Source: Alisma plantago-aquatica
Lineage: Eukaryota > Streptophyta > Magnoliopsida > Alismatales > Alismataceae
Length of the DNA: 64,000 bases
NCBI GenBank assembly: GCA_963693085.1
Contig: OY856411.1
Coordinates: forward strand, 1,345,971,050 to 1,346,035,049
Direction of reading: 5' to 3'
Part shown: in pieces, positions 1 to 10,985 of the stretch
How positions within the stretch are numbered: the first letter of the stretch is position 1
Layout of the letters: every line of letters starts with the position of its first letter
The notes under the pieces: model-generated
Told to the model about the DNA's origin: nothing
What the model saw: only the letters and a program-made list of their open reading frames with translations
Databases searched by the model: none
Position numbers and translations under genes: made by a program

Positions 1-23
1 TTTAAGCAGTAAAGAGATGTGTG

Positions 24-692
24 GGCTGTTTAGGGGGTATGAACTTATCACTTAAGTTGGGGGGATGACATGTGAACATTATGATTCCATTTAGATTATC
101 CAAACCAAACAACAAGTTAGAGTCTAATGAATTAACCTAAGCTACTAACTGGCCATGGATATGCTAGGTTGTGTATAAGGGAACTAGTCCCTAACACCCC
201 CTACTACCCTTACGAGGCTCAATTGGGTTAGGGATTAGGTTTAATCCAATTAGAGTCTAATCAAGTCTAGGTTTCTACATTAGACATTCCTAGGGCAATT
301 AGGGGCCGAGGGTAGTAATGGGGGTGAAATTATGGTTTTGGGCCCCAATTCCCCCACATTCTAGCCTTGAGAAGGCTCCATGCTAATTGCACTAGAATTA
401 TCCAATCTAGATACTTAGATCTCTCACTTATGCTTAGGGAGATTGATTAAGATGTAGGAAAATGGGAGGAAGCCTAGGGATCCAAGAATTGGACCTAGGG
501 GCAAATCCCAAAATTCACACATATAAGCAATTTTGCCTAAATTCCTAAGTGATTTCACACACAAATCAACAAGAAATCCATGGAGAATGAGACATAAATA
601 GAATATAATCATTAACAAATGAAATTACAACGTTTACATGTCAATTTCCCCCAACATGGTATCAAAGTAACATATTTTCCCCCAAACAGCCC
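24..692. repeat. Imperfect inverted repeat around LTR/PBS-like boundaries
   Basis: Two arms, about 24-95 and about 610-692, are imperfect reverse complements. The outer 16 bases match almost perfectly (gtgggctgtttagggg at 25-40 against its complement near 677-692). Further in, both share a TTGGGGG-(A)-TGACATGT block. The right arm reads on the plus strand as an LTR end followed by an initiator-Met primer site (CCCCCAACA then TGGTATCAAAG at about 655-666). The left arm is the inverted equivalent. The enclosed 0.5 kb has no coding signal. This could be two head-to-head LTR fragments or an old foldback element. Confidence 0.45.
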
Positions 693-1084
693 ACCCAAGG
701 GGCCTAGCTACTCATAGAAATGGAAAATACAAAAAGAGAGAAGAAAGAGGTAGAAGAAGCCATGGAGCTCGGTGTAGATGAAGGACTACTCCTCTCCAGC
801 AGCTGCAAGGTTGTCCTCCTCCTTCTTCTTGGATGGAATGGTGTAAAATGGTGGTGGGAAGTGGATGGAAGGCTTAGATATGGGGGGTTATGTGGTGGAA
901 ATGGTGAAATGGAGTGGATTTGAGGTGGATATGGAGTGGATGGAGATTTGGGGAGCTAGGACGGGGTAGAAGGTAGCTAACCTCGTGCCCCAGCCGCCAC
1001 CTAGGTATATATAGGAGTCTAGGGGGTCTAGGGTTAAGTTAGGGGCAAAATGGGGAAAGCAGTGAAAACTGGGTGGATTTTGTG
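693..1084. other. Unassigned region, possible element leader
   Basis: It follows the PBS-like site near 656 and contains a purine-rich stretch (about 720-800) and a TATA-like tract near 1,002-1,011. The short open frame at 720-923 has no recognisable domain and is probably not a gene. Confidence 0.3.
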
Positions 1085-1372
1085 AGTAGCACGGCCGTGG
1101 TGGGTCACCACGGTCGTGGTGGGTAGGGTAGACCACGGCCGTGGTGGATGGGCACGGTCGTGGGTTTATTAGAATGTAGAGATCACAGGGAGGTGTGCAT
1201 GGATGGCCACGGCCGTGGGGGGTCACCACGGTCGTGGTGGACACCTATGGCCACGGGCATGTTGAAAACCACGGTCGTTTTGGCCATTTTCATCAATTTC
1301 TAGGAGTTTTACTGATTTTTTGTACTTGGGGCATGTCCACCACGGCCGTGGGGGCTCACCAAAGTCGTAGTG
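1085..1372. repeat. Cluster of CCACGGCCGTGG-like palindromes
   Basis: The palindrome CCACGGCCGTGG, or its near variant with GGTCGTGG, recurs about eight times in 290 bp at irregular spacing (for example near 1,089, 1,107, 1,131, 1,153, 1,208, 1,227, 1,270 and 1,338). The region is much more GC- and CpG-rich than its surroundings. Open frames on both strands here only reflect this GC content. Palindrome clusters of this sort are described in LTRs of Sirevirus-type Copia elements; assignment of this stretch to an LTR is inference. Confidence 0.7.
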
Positions 1373-2464
1373 GTGTCTCTCCCATGCATTTGAGCCTTAA
1401 ACTTGATCATCCATGGAGGGTATTGCTTCAAAACTTTCTTTGACCACTTGGGGTAGGTTGGAAGTGGTTTTGGCCTCATTTTGAGCTCCTCCAAGCCTGA
1501 GGAAACCCTAGACTGGACCATCCTCTTTCCATGCCATCAAGTAGTGGAAAAAGTACCTATAAAACATGCAAAAAGCCTCCATAAGTGCATTTGATATAAA
1601 TAAGCATATTGGGGGAAATAACATGTAATCTAACAAGTATAGATGTGGCTGAAATGCAAAATGACATAAGATAAAGCCCTAAGATAGGGCTGAATCACCT
1701 ACATCTAGCACATGGTCGAAATAGTTCGGGGTTGAACATAGGTATAGGAAGAACGACACTTCAGAACTCAAGTTTTACTTTTCTAAGCACGTTGAAAAAG
1801 GTCGAAGGATAAGGTTTTGATATGACGACAAAGAACGATAAAGAATCAAATAAAAAGCCTATCTCCAAGGGGAGTTACTAGAAGAATTAGTGTTTTAAGG
1901 TTTAGAAATTTTTATAGAGGTTTTGTATATTGGAAATCAAGGAGATAAAACTATCGTCGGGGTAAAGCATGACAGATGAAAACTTAAATATAACAAGTAG
2001 TAGTGGGATACATCCTGCACCCTCTTCTCTCAAAGAGGATGCCTCTGACTATGCACCAATTCTCTCTCTCTCTCTCAAGAGTATTAGACATAGACTAGAG
2101 AAAAAAGATATGTCGGGGCAACCCTGGGTACTCTCATACACCCGAACCAGACCAAACTCTAGAGTTTACGACATCCTTCTCTTGAAGGAGTCAAAATGAG
2201 AAACACAATTCGATAGCTAGTCAAAAGCGTGATTCAAACAGGAGAGATTAGAACTCGGATGCTATAAAGAAATTGTCCAACAAAAAGGAACCATACACAG
2301 GACAACATGAGATAAATTCCATAGTTTCCATAAGCATAAGGAGGTAAAAAGGTTTAGTTACAATTCAATAGTAAATGAAAGTAAATTGCTGAAATAGGGA
2401 AGATAGGTATTGGCCTCCTTGATGTAGGAAGTCGATATGCATAGCAGTGGACCCTTAAGGTAAA
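1373..2464. other. Unassigned region with a third LTR-start-like motif
   Basis: Near 1,585-1,625 the sequence resembles the inverted LTR/PBS boundary seen at 52-75 (TTTGATA, then TTGGGGGAAAT, then ACATGTAA). A perfect 7-bp hairpin (AGCCCTA/TAGGGCT) lies near 1,675-1,691. The short open frame at 1,969-2,199 has no domain I recognise. Confidence 0.3.
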
Positions 2465-3365
2465 GCTAACCTGATAACGGGAAGGAGCCCTATCGTGATA
2501 TGACCGTGTCGGGTTGAAAACCGTGATGGGTAAAGGGTGTATCGGGATAGGACTCCCTACCCGATATGGACGTGTCAGGAGGCAAGCCCTGTCAGGCTGC
2601 AGCCATAATGGGTAGGCTATATTGGGACGGGTATCGTGTCCTGTTAGGACATGTGTCGGGTTAGCTTTGACTTAGGTTCTCGGTTCCTCATGTCGGGCAT
2701 GGTTGGGCAGACTGTCTCGGGTTGCAACCCAGCTAGCGGCTCGACACGTTTGTAGTGTCCTTGAAGGTCGTATCGCTCTGCTGCGCCTACTGGGTCGAGT
2801 TCTAAGTGAACTCCTCCCGCCCCTCTCGGGTTGGGGGTGTGATCACCTAGTGTCGCTCGGCAGGCCTTGGGATTTGACGCACTAGCTCTTGTTCTCTCAG
2901 ACTTAGCTGCCTAGGGTTGTGATCCATCCCATCAGAGTCTTGTAGTTTCTATTTATTTGCAGCAGCTGGTGGGATTTGCGGCCCTCGTTGGGCCACATGT
3001 CCTTTGTCTGATCCGTTAATGTGGCTTTGGGAGAGGGTCGACACGTCTGTCACCCGGCACGGCTGGTGGAGGCCGTTGTGTGCCGGGTTGCAAGTAAATC
3101 TCACTGGATCGTGTCAGGCAAAGACTAACAGACTGCTGCACCGAGGGGTGGCTGTGTCACACGATAGACTCCATCGATCAACGAATCATGGCGGGCAATG
3201 CTCCTTGTTAGGTAAATAGCGTTCAGACTGTCATGGCTCCCGCGCAACAAACCTGTGCCAGGTTGCTTCCATATCAGGCAGCGACCGTGATGGGTAAAGG
3301 GTGTGTCACTTTGCCAGTTGATGGGTCAGGACGGGTAACTTTTCGTGGATGGGCCAGGGCGGGCC
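2465..3365. repeat. GC-rich region with recurring GTGTCGGG / CCTGTCAGG words
   Basis: About 900 bp of elevated GC repeatedly contains words such as CGTGTCGGG, CGTGTCAGG, CCTGTCAGG and GTGATGGGTAAAGGGTGT (two copies, about 2,522 and 3,286). Some are locally palindromic, for example TGTCCT-gt-TAGGACA near 2,637. Spacing is irregular and no tandem period is visible. Frames at 2,703-2,885, 3,004-3,219 and 3,233-3,427 have no domain and are attributed to composition. It is most like the palindrome-bearing part of an LTR. Confidence 0.45.
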
Positions 3366-4479
3366 CATTAGCATTTTTTTGGTGGGAAAATAAGAGAAAT
3401 TCTGCAAAATATAGGAAATGTTGTTAGGAGCATAGTGGGCATTATTTCTATTCGATAAATGAGATAAAATAGAGAGGAAGTCAGGTTTGGAAGCATTTTT
3501 TATAGTAAAATATAAGTTCTAGCAGCCATAAAATGGATGTTATCACATCACAAGTAAAGAGTGGTGCCTAGTCGCACATCATTGCTACCCAAGTAAATGG
3601 AAAAGTTGGGAAACAACTTCAACCTACAATTTGTGTATGGTGTTGCAGTGTTTGTATAGTTCCTTTGTAACTGATTCCATATTAAACTAGAGGCATGGAG
3701 CACTCACCCTCATTATTTTTCAATCCTTTTCTTGAACCAAGAGTTGACTGTCTAAGATATATATAAGCTCAATATCACATAATGACTCACATGTACATGA
3801 CCATGCTTTTCTCAGTCTCTCTAATCAAGAGGCCTAGGACATCACACTCCAGAGGAGGGACAAATCCCATATGTATCATTCACAGTTAATTCCCATGTGT
3901 CAAAGCCACCCAATCATCACCGTTATAACAACACGTGTTTCAGGACTATGTTTGATAATGTCAAAGTGTACCCAACAACATGTGTTGAGTGTAGTGATTT
4001 CAGGTCAAAGACCCACAACCACCACCATCACTGTCAGAGTTGACTATGACTTCCATGATGATGGCTTCCATGTGTCAGTCTCAAGGTGGGTCTATCTGAT
4101 ACACTATTCTCTAACATATATCTATGTGCTTGGTTTGATATTGCCATATCATGATTAATGAGATTTAGTCATCAACCAACTCACACTCTTATCTTATGTG
4201 TCATTGTTGTCTATCAACCTTCCACAATAACAACTGATCAGGGACATAATGAGAATATGTATATTTAATCTTAACATCTGTATGATCTCATCCACAAGGA
4301 TAGTAACTTGAATACATACATCATTGAGTATTATAATTTAGACATTTATTATGTTACATCATTATTATCTCATAACGAAATTAAACATAATATATTGTAA
4401 GTTTTCCTTTTATTAATAATCAAATCATTTTTTACATGATATGTCATTACAATCATCACATGATTGGCTCTCTGGGCAT
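3366..4479. other. No recognisable feature
   Basis: AT-rich DNA without coding signal. Two palindromes, ACACGTGT and AACATGTGTT, occur near 3,930 and 3,978. The open frame at 3,871-4,158 has no recognisable domain. Confidence 0.4.
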
Positions 4480-4645
4480 GCCTAACCAATAGGTACTACT
4501 GACTCGCTCAATTATTTGTGGTTGTTATGCTTCTATTGGTACTACCGAGCTGAGAGTTGGTACTATCTAGTTTCCTCAATTAATTTCTTTTCATCTTTGA
4601 TCAAGTGTCAGTACCATCGACAGTGAATCCGGTAGTACTGAGTTG
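4480..4645. repeat. Cluster of GGTACTACC / GGTAGTACT words
   Basis: Five variants of the word GGTACTACC or its reverse complement occur in 165 bp (near 4,491, 4,538, 4,559, 4,609 and 4,631), most followed by GA(C/G). The arrangement resembles the neighbouring palindrome clusters but uses a different word. No coding sequence is present. Confidence 0.45.
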
Positions 4646-4984
4646 TGTAGATTCTTGTAAAATTACTTAAAATTCACAAAATCTGAACATAAGCTCTCAA
4701 AATATACTAAATCATTTGAAAACATTAAAATTACATTTATTTGATGCAATTGAGTAGCACAAGATAATATTAATAAATCATGCAAAAATTAATATGAAAA
4801 TGAATAATAAGCACCAAAAATAAATAATAAATAGCATGTGAAATGACTAATATATAGTGCATCATTTCTACTATGAGATCCTTCAATGTTTATGAAATAT
4901 AAAGTGATGTTAAATGGGACGCACCACAAATACATCAATAATACAGATGTGTTGAAGAACATGAAGCTCCATGAAGATAGCCCA

Positions 4985-5090
4985 GAATAGCATCTCATCT
5001 CACATCTCTCTCCTCATATCCTCTCTCTCTCTCATGTTCTCCTCATACCTTCCTCTCTATCTCTCTCACTCTCCTCTATTCCCCTTTGTA
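4985..5090. repeat. Pyrimidine-rich (CT/TCTC) tract
   Basis: A run dominated by CTCTCT and TCCTC on the plus strand. It explains why the open frames opposite it look serine- and leucine-rich. The adjoining 5,091-5,589 holds no recognisable feature. Confidence 0.6.
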
Positions 5091-5589
5091 CATCAAATAC
5101 AACGAGAGTGAGTAGATGGTGTTGAAAAAGGAAGAGTGACCCCTCCCCCCACATGTGGAAAGACGCACACATGATGGCTGGAAGGGTGGGAAAGGGAAAA
5201 GGTAAAATGAGAGGTGTAGAATGTAGAGAAGAACAAAAAGAAGACTACTAGAATGGAAACTTAGTAGAAAGAGAAGATACACTATCAGAATGTTACTCGT
5301 TAGGAGAAGAAGTGGCATTATCAAAATGTCTCTCGAAAGAAAAATTGATAATCAGAATCAATGTGAAAAACAACCTAATTAAGGTCTAGATAGAGATATT
5401 AAATGGATCTTTTCTTGACCCAAAGGCATTTGTCCAGCCCTTAGGGTGACAAATGTGAGGGAGTTGGGGCGGAGACCCTACAATGTTTTTAGGCTATGTC
5501 AAAAAATAACAAGATCCAATTATCATAAATGTCTTTGAGGAGAGATAGACCTTTGGAGGACGTCAAAACTAGAACTAAAAGTGGACTGA

Positions 5590-5900
5590 CCGCTTTTAAC
5601 ATGTCATGTTTGTGACTTGACATGCCATGTAGATTGTCGGGGGTGAGAGGTAGACTCATGATGACATGTTGTGTGAGGTTGTTGACACACCATGTAGCTC
5701 TAATGGTGGATGAAGATAGGATCACAACAACATGTCGTGTGGAGATGCAACATGACGTGTCTGATGTTGGAGGTGTAACTCTGATCTCTACCGACATGTC
5801 AGGTTGAATATAACACACTGTGTATGATGTGATCTGCTCAAAACTCTATGTTGTTAGAATGATTTCTAGAGCACAACATGTCATGTTGTTCGAACAAATT
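5590..5900. repeat. Cluster of ACATGTCATGT / ACATGTCGTGT palindromes
   Basis: Near-palindromic 10-11-mers of the form ACATG(T/C)C(A/G)TGT recur about eight times in 310 bp (near 5,599, 5,620, 5,663, 5,687, 5,731, 5,749, 5,793 and 5,876). Opposing open frames at 5,489-5,818 and 5,622-5,807 both read through them, which is what a palindromic repeat produces; neither has a domain. Confidence 0.65.
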
Positions 5901-6586
5901 GCCATGTTAGCCGAAGATGATGCACGATCTTGATAGGACTTTGAATTGTCGGGAGACAACAAGTACCCTGGGAATTAACACCACGGGTCGATGGAAATTA
6001 TCATTGTCTTTTATACTTCTTTGATCATGAAAATTGATAACTCCTTGCTTAACCATGATCGGATCTGGACAGGAATTAGTGCCATCCAGGGTCCTAAGAG
6101 GTGATGTAGCGGAAGTGTGATGGGGTTGCTTTGATGGTTGGTGTGGTGAATAGACACAGCAACGGTAGGGAAAAATGGTGGTGAAGATGGTTGTTGGAGC
6201 TGAAGGTGGGTCTACTTTCGCATGACAGCTTCAATGGCGGCGGCTACGTATGGAGCTGTGTGATGAATGGATCTTGGGGAAACTGAGAACTAACCGATAG
6301 ATATGGATGGAAAGGATGGTGTCATCCAAAGACTCAGATAGATTGAAAAGGATAGATGGTGGTTATTGAGAATGATGGTGTCGATGCATGGATGAAGATC
6401 TATGTGAAAGAGAAAGATTACGTAAGCCATGGAGATGGAAGCAGCCACTCACAGGCTAGTGCTCTCCATGTTGCTCTCTTTGGGAGAGAGGGGGCTCCAT
6501 CTTGGGCTGGAGTGGGCACTGAGAAGAGAGGGAAGGGAGGAGGTGGAAATTAGGGTTCTATTCTCAGGGCTCTTGCATTGATACCA
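5901..6586 (-). other. Probable leader/gag relic of a minus-strand LTR element
   Basis: Read on the minus strand this stretch follows a degenerate initiator-Met PBS complement (ttgataccatg at 6,579-6,588) next to the short LTR at 6,587-6,748, so it should be that element's 5' leader or gag region. No clear gag, protease or RT motif survives. The plus-strand frame at 6,356-6,553 is not convincing. Confidence 0.3.
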
Positions 6587-6748
6587 TGTTAGAATATAGG
6601 ATTTTTTTTCATTGTTATATTGATATGTACACCCCCTATTCTATATGTATGAAAGGAGGCAATTACAAGGAAGCACAAAGGAAATGACTAAACCTTAATG
6701 AGTCATGTGCAATAGGGCCATATACATAATAAAAAAATTATTCTAACA
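6587..6748 (-). mobile_element. Short (162 bp) LTR with adjoining PBS
   Basis: The segment starts TGTTAGAA and ends TTCTAACA, a perfect 8-bp terminal inverted repeat with the canonical TG/CA. The sequence just outside the left end reads, on the minus strand, as TGGTATCAATGC, close to the initiator-Met primer site TGGTATCAGAGC. This makes it the 5' LTR of a minus-strand element. The length suits a small Copia or TRIM-type LTR. I did not find the partner LTR to the left. Confidence 0.55.
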
Positions 6749-7631
6749 CATCCATTTGATTTTATACCTTTTTCCATAGGATTTTCTTTTGGTGTTTGAG
6801 GTGCTCTATTTCAATTTTAATGGCTAGAGTGTGTGTTGGGTCAGTTTGTGGATTGTTGTCTAGCATGAGGTATGGAGCTTCTTTCTCTATATTTTTTTTG
6901 TGAATGTGTCGAATGTATTCTTTTTTCATGCTTTTTAAGTAATTTGGATATCTATTTTAGATACATAAACCTGGTTGTAGAGGATGTGTGGGGACATGCC
7001 AATGTTGTTTAATCAATGTTTTGAATTCAAGGTGTTTCATCCAAAACCTCTCGGGGAGGGAGAGTTTGTGATCCCATGTAGAGTGATTGATGTTGATGAT
7101 AATGGAAAATGATTAGAGATGGGTCTTGAGGTGGTGAAAGAAAATTTGTGAGGGGTACAAATACTCCCAATATTGCAAGCTAAGGAAACAATCAATCCTA
7201 GCCCATGAAGTGCAACGGTTCCAACAGTAGAGGGAGTTAGATGTTGAGATATCATTGAGTCTAAAATCAGTAATAAGTTTATAAAAGAGTTTATCAAAAT
7301 GGTTGAGGTGTGGTTTAGAGGATTTTTTGGTGTTAAGTTTATCTCAGTGACAAGCAACAAGGTTGAAATCTTCTCCTATGAACCAAGGGATATATGTATG
7401 AGCTTGTGCTAGCTCGATAAGTTATTCAACAAAAGATAGTTTGTCTTGGTTAGGTTCCCCATATACACCTATAAAGGTCCATGAGTGTTGATCTAGACAA
7501 TTTTGTATAGTGATGGTAATACTATAGTTCTTCTTAATATGGTTTGTGATATCAAAATATGTCATTATTGATGCCTATGATGATTTCTCCCTTGAAACCA
7601 ACATGATGGGATTTGTATCCATTCATTTATA
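6749..7631 (-). pseudogene. LINE endonuclease relic (3' part)
   Basis: Translating the minus strand in changing frames gives LINE APE-type endonuclease landmarks in order: a W-TFIGVYGEPN stretch near 7,480, a degenerate GDFN motif (GEDFN) near 7,360, and a TSWARIDCFL stretch near 7,200 typical of the endonuclease C-terminus. A helical linker toward the RT follows, reaching about 6,760. Frameshifts and stops are frequent, so this is an old relic. It ends abruptly at the 162-bp LTR, and no RT remains. Its upstream part continues beyond the solo LTR at about 10,858-10,985. Confidence 0.6.
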
Positions 7632-7636
7632 TGTTT
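7632..7636. repeat. Target-site duplication TGTTT, left copy
   Basis: The five bases TGTTT precede the solo LTR and recur immediately after it at 10,853-10,857. Confidence 0.75.
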
Positions 7637-10600
7637 TGTAACACCCCTCCCTAGGATTACATACATAACCAGTGGAAACACAACCTAATCCCCAACATTA
7701 TCCATAATGTGGGGTACTGGGCATTTCAGGGAGGGTTGTTACACACATGATCTCATATCAAGAAATAAATAACACTTGGCATTATTGAAACATAGATTCA
7801 TACATAAGTTCTTGGAAAGAAAACTACATCATGATTCTAAAGCTACACATAATCTAGATGACATATGAAAGATAGGATCTTCATAGATGGACGTCCCACC
7901 AGGAAACAACTTTGAAGGTCTTGGATCCTTGGAATCTTCTCAAGATGTCTCCTTCCCTTTAACTCCAACGTCTGTGGACATCTCGTTCCCAGCCATGCAA
8001 AGCAAAAACAAACATGGTAAGTAAGCGGCATTGGCATGTTATAAAGCATAAAAGTAATATATAAGATGACTTGACACAAACATGAACATGCATTAACATT
8101 AATCATTTCTTGGTATCTTTTATGTAAGGAACTTGACTAGAAGTATATGCTACTCTCTTAATGCCCCACAAGGAGCCCATAATGCTCGGAAAGCCCATAA
8201 TTGCTCAAAAAGCCCATAACAAGGTGCATATAAATCTAAATCAATTTCCATTAACCATGATCTTTCTTAGACTTAATTATCTTCTAAATGACTTAGACTT
8301 GATCTTAATGGGATTTCTCCCTCTTGAACATAGTTGGGATTTATCCCTCTTAAGCATGGATGGGAATCTCTTCCCTCTTAATCTTGGTTTCATGTTCATT
8401 AACCATAATTCATAAAATAAATGTGGTTTCTATACTTAGAGTTAGATTATAGAAAACAAGCATTCAATAATCATATACTTGAAGGAAAACATGCATTTAT
8501 CATGACTTTAACATAAAAGTGCTTAACATAAATCATAAAAATTCAATAAATCAATTATTATCTATGCCAAGGGCATGGCCCACTTACCTTGAGCTAAAAC
8601 ACCTAAGGGTCAAGTCACCTGACCTTATAGAGCCCCTTAAACACCTATAATTTGATTAAACCACATAATGTACATAAATTCATAGCCTTGAAACCCTAAT
8701 TTTATTCCTTAAATTATTGAAGAGATTAGAGATGAGAAAAAGGCATAAAAAACACATCAAATCGATAGAAAACCAAAAGAGCTTTCCAAAACATATTTTT
8801 TGAGTAATTTTCTGATAAATAGGCGATTTACTATGAGTTTTCCAAAGAGTCGGCCAATCATAAATCAAGGAAACTATAGTGCAACAGTTATTTAAATTGA
8901 TTATGAATCTGACGTAAATAAAAAGCCGGGTTACTAGAAAACCAAGGGCGCATGTTACATTTCATTGAAATGGCGAGGGCATTCTAGTCATTAGAACCTG
9001 ACCATGAAATTGCGCAAATAAAAGAAGCAAGCAATGAAAATGTTTATTTTTATCTTGCAACACATATCTGACACTTTCAAAGGCTAGAGTAGAGGGGTAA
9101 ACTTACCCTTGCTATTGTTTCCTTCTTGCTCCATGGTGAGAGTAGGAACTGGAGGTTCAATTCCGATAAGAACCTGGGGAAGTGGTGACTGCCCATGGCA
9201 GATGAAACATCCATCACTCTCGTGGCACCAAGGCAACTCTATTGAGCCTGATCTTGAGCCTGGTTGTGCGCCAGAGCACTGGTTCCCATGGTACAACCAT
9301 GACCACAGGGCACTGCCATGGCCATCAAAGAATTGAAGCTGAGAAAAGAAATCATGAGGTGCTAAAGAAATGAAGGCAAGAGTCTCGCGAAGTCGAACTG
9401 ACAGTGAAGGCATTGTCCCTCGAAGCAAAAACACCTGAAAATTCCATCGTGGGTGAGAACAGAGAATCGTGAGGTAGAACAGGGGCGGCGGCCCAGTACT
9501 GGAATCCAGCGAGAAACCCCCCGTCGAGGCCATCAAGGAACTCCTTGCGGCACGTTAGAGTCCCAGGAGGCGAAAGGTGGCTCGAGAGGCCACTTGAAAG
9601 GGATGGCGGCGAGAAACCCAACCAAGGTCAAATATGAGGTTGCATGTTGCTATAGAACCCGTCGATTGGGGTGACATCAAGGCAAACCGAGAATGTGAAA
9701 ACTAAGCTTAGGTGTCGAGGATGCTCGCCGTGATTTTGATTGGACCGGGATGCTCAGAGCACTGAGCACTGACCCACCGTTGTCGGAGAAGGAAGGGCAG
9801 GTCAGGAAGAGTCGGGGCTCTCGGGGCCAAATTGGCAGTGGAGGAGTGTAGCTCGGGGGTCGGTGATGCTCTCAGAGGGTTTAGGTGGATGGGAGATGCA
9901 CGGAGGTGGCAGCTGCAAGTCATCTGCGGAGAGGGTGTTCAAGCCCTAAATGGACATTTTATCTATAGGGCACGAGAGAACACGAGCAAGGGCTCATTGG
10001 GTGTGGATTTACATCGCCATTTCATCGGTGAAAGAATTGAGAGCAATGATGCATTATGGAGTGAGAACGAGGTCGGGGGAAAACGACCTGTGAAATGGCT
10101 GCTGGCTCGCGTGATTAGTGGAGGTAGGAGATGATAGGATGGATGTTGATCACTGATTGAGCGGTACTGATGACTCACAAAATTAGGGTAATGCGTGACA
10201 GTGCAAAATAACAAAACTTTAGGGAAAATCAGTGCGATTAATGAAATTGAATTCAATCCTAGGTCAAACAATATTCAAATCTCTCCCAATTTAATTGGGA
10301 GGTCAAACATGGGTCAAATGAGTTCAAATTTGAACCATAGGTGCATTAGAGTGTCTAGAATATTCCCATTTAATTAGTTTTACTACTTGTACACGTTTTA
10401 GGCCTAAAATAGCAAAAACCACAATGTGCACTTAAATGACCATGATGAATGTAAATAAAGCCATTAATTTATCAAATAAGAATTTTAAGATATGAAAATG
10501 TGCACTAAATATTATTTCTTTTCAATTAGCAAGATGGAGGCCATTAAGCAAGCAATCAAACATGTACACCACTAATTACCTTATGAGAGAGAAAATTTGA

Positions 10601-10637
10601 CATAAAAGTATTTATTCTCATTTTCTTAAACAAAAAA

Positions 10638-10679
<42 letters not shown>

Positions 10680-10852
10680 ACATTTTCTTTAAATAAAACA
10701 AGGATAATAGAGCAATTGGACATAATAAAATGAATTTGTAAAACTAACATGGACAATTTGCATTTAAGTCCTCAACAATTATACTATTCGAAAAAGAGCA
10801 TGCAGAGAATAAAATATTTTAAAAATTTGCATAATATGATTGGGGTGTTACA
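7637..10852. mobile_element. Solo LTR, about 3.2 kb
   Basis: It begins TGTAACACCCC and ends GGGGTGTTACA, an 11-bp terminal inverted repeat with TG/CA ends, and is flanked by the perfect 5-bp duplication TGTTT. No internal retrotransposon domain lies between, so this is a solo LTR left by LTR-LTR recombination, probably of a Gypsy element. It carries three AAGCCCATAA words (8,165-8,220), a GC-richer block (9,080-10,130) with uninformative overlapping frames on both strands, and a TA microsatellite. Element orientation cannot be decided without a full copy. Confidence 0.75.
10641..10675. repeat. (TA)n microsatellite
   Basis: An uninterrupted TA dinucleotide run of 35 bases inside the solo LTR. 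Confidence 0.95.
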
Positions 10853-10857
10853 TGTTT
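10853..10857. repeat. Target-site duplication TGTTT, right copy
   Basis: Identical to 7,632-7,636 and directly adjacent to the CA end of the solo LTR. Confidence 0.75.
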
Positions 10858-10985
10858 ATTCCCTATTGTTTTGAGTGAGAAAGGTACTATGTGTGTCTTG
10901 GTCTCTTAGATGTTAATGATGTTACTTTTGTTTGAATAAATAAATCTTTTGATGGATCTAAACTAGTCTATTGTTGCACCCTGGC
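10858..10985 (-). pseudogene. LINE endonuclease relic (5' part, split by the solo LTR)
   Basis: On the minus strand the sequence contains an ETKTHIV stretch matching the E-T-K position of LINE endonucleases. It runs into the INEWIQIPS region now on the far side of the solo LTR. Removing the LTR and one TSD makes the two pieces contiguous, supporting insertion of the LTR into a pre-existing LINE. Upstream endonuclease residues are not recognisable. Confidence 0.5.

Noticed and set aside
888..1244. 118-codon minus-strand frame rich in H, P, R and T
   Set aside because: Its sequence follows from the CCACGGCCGTGG palindromes, which also keep the opposite strand open.
9084..9674. Overlapping open frames up to 150 codons on both strands
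   Set aside because: All lie inside the solo LTR in a GC-richer block; no domain, no codon bias I could see, and they overlap each other.
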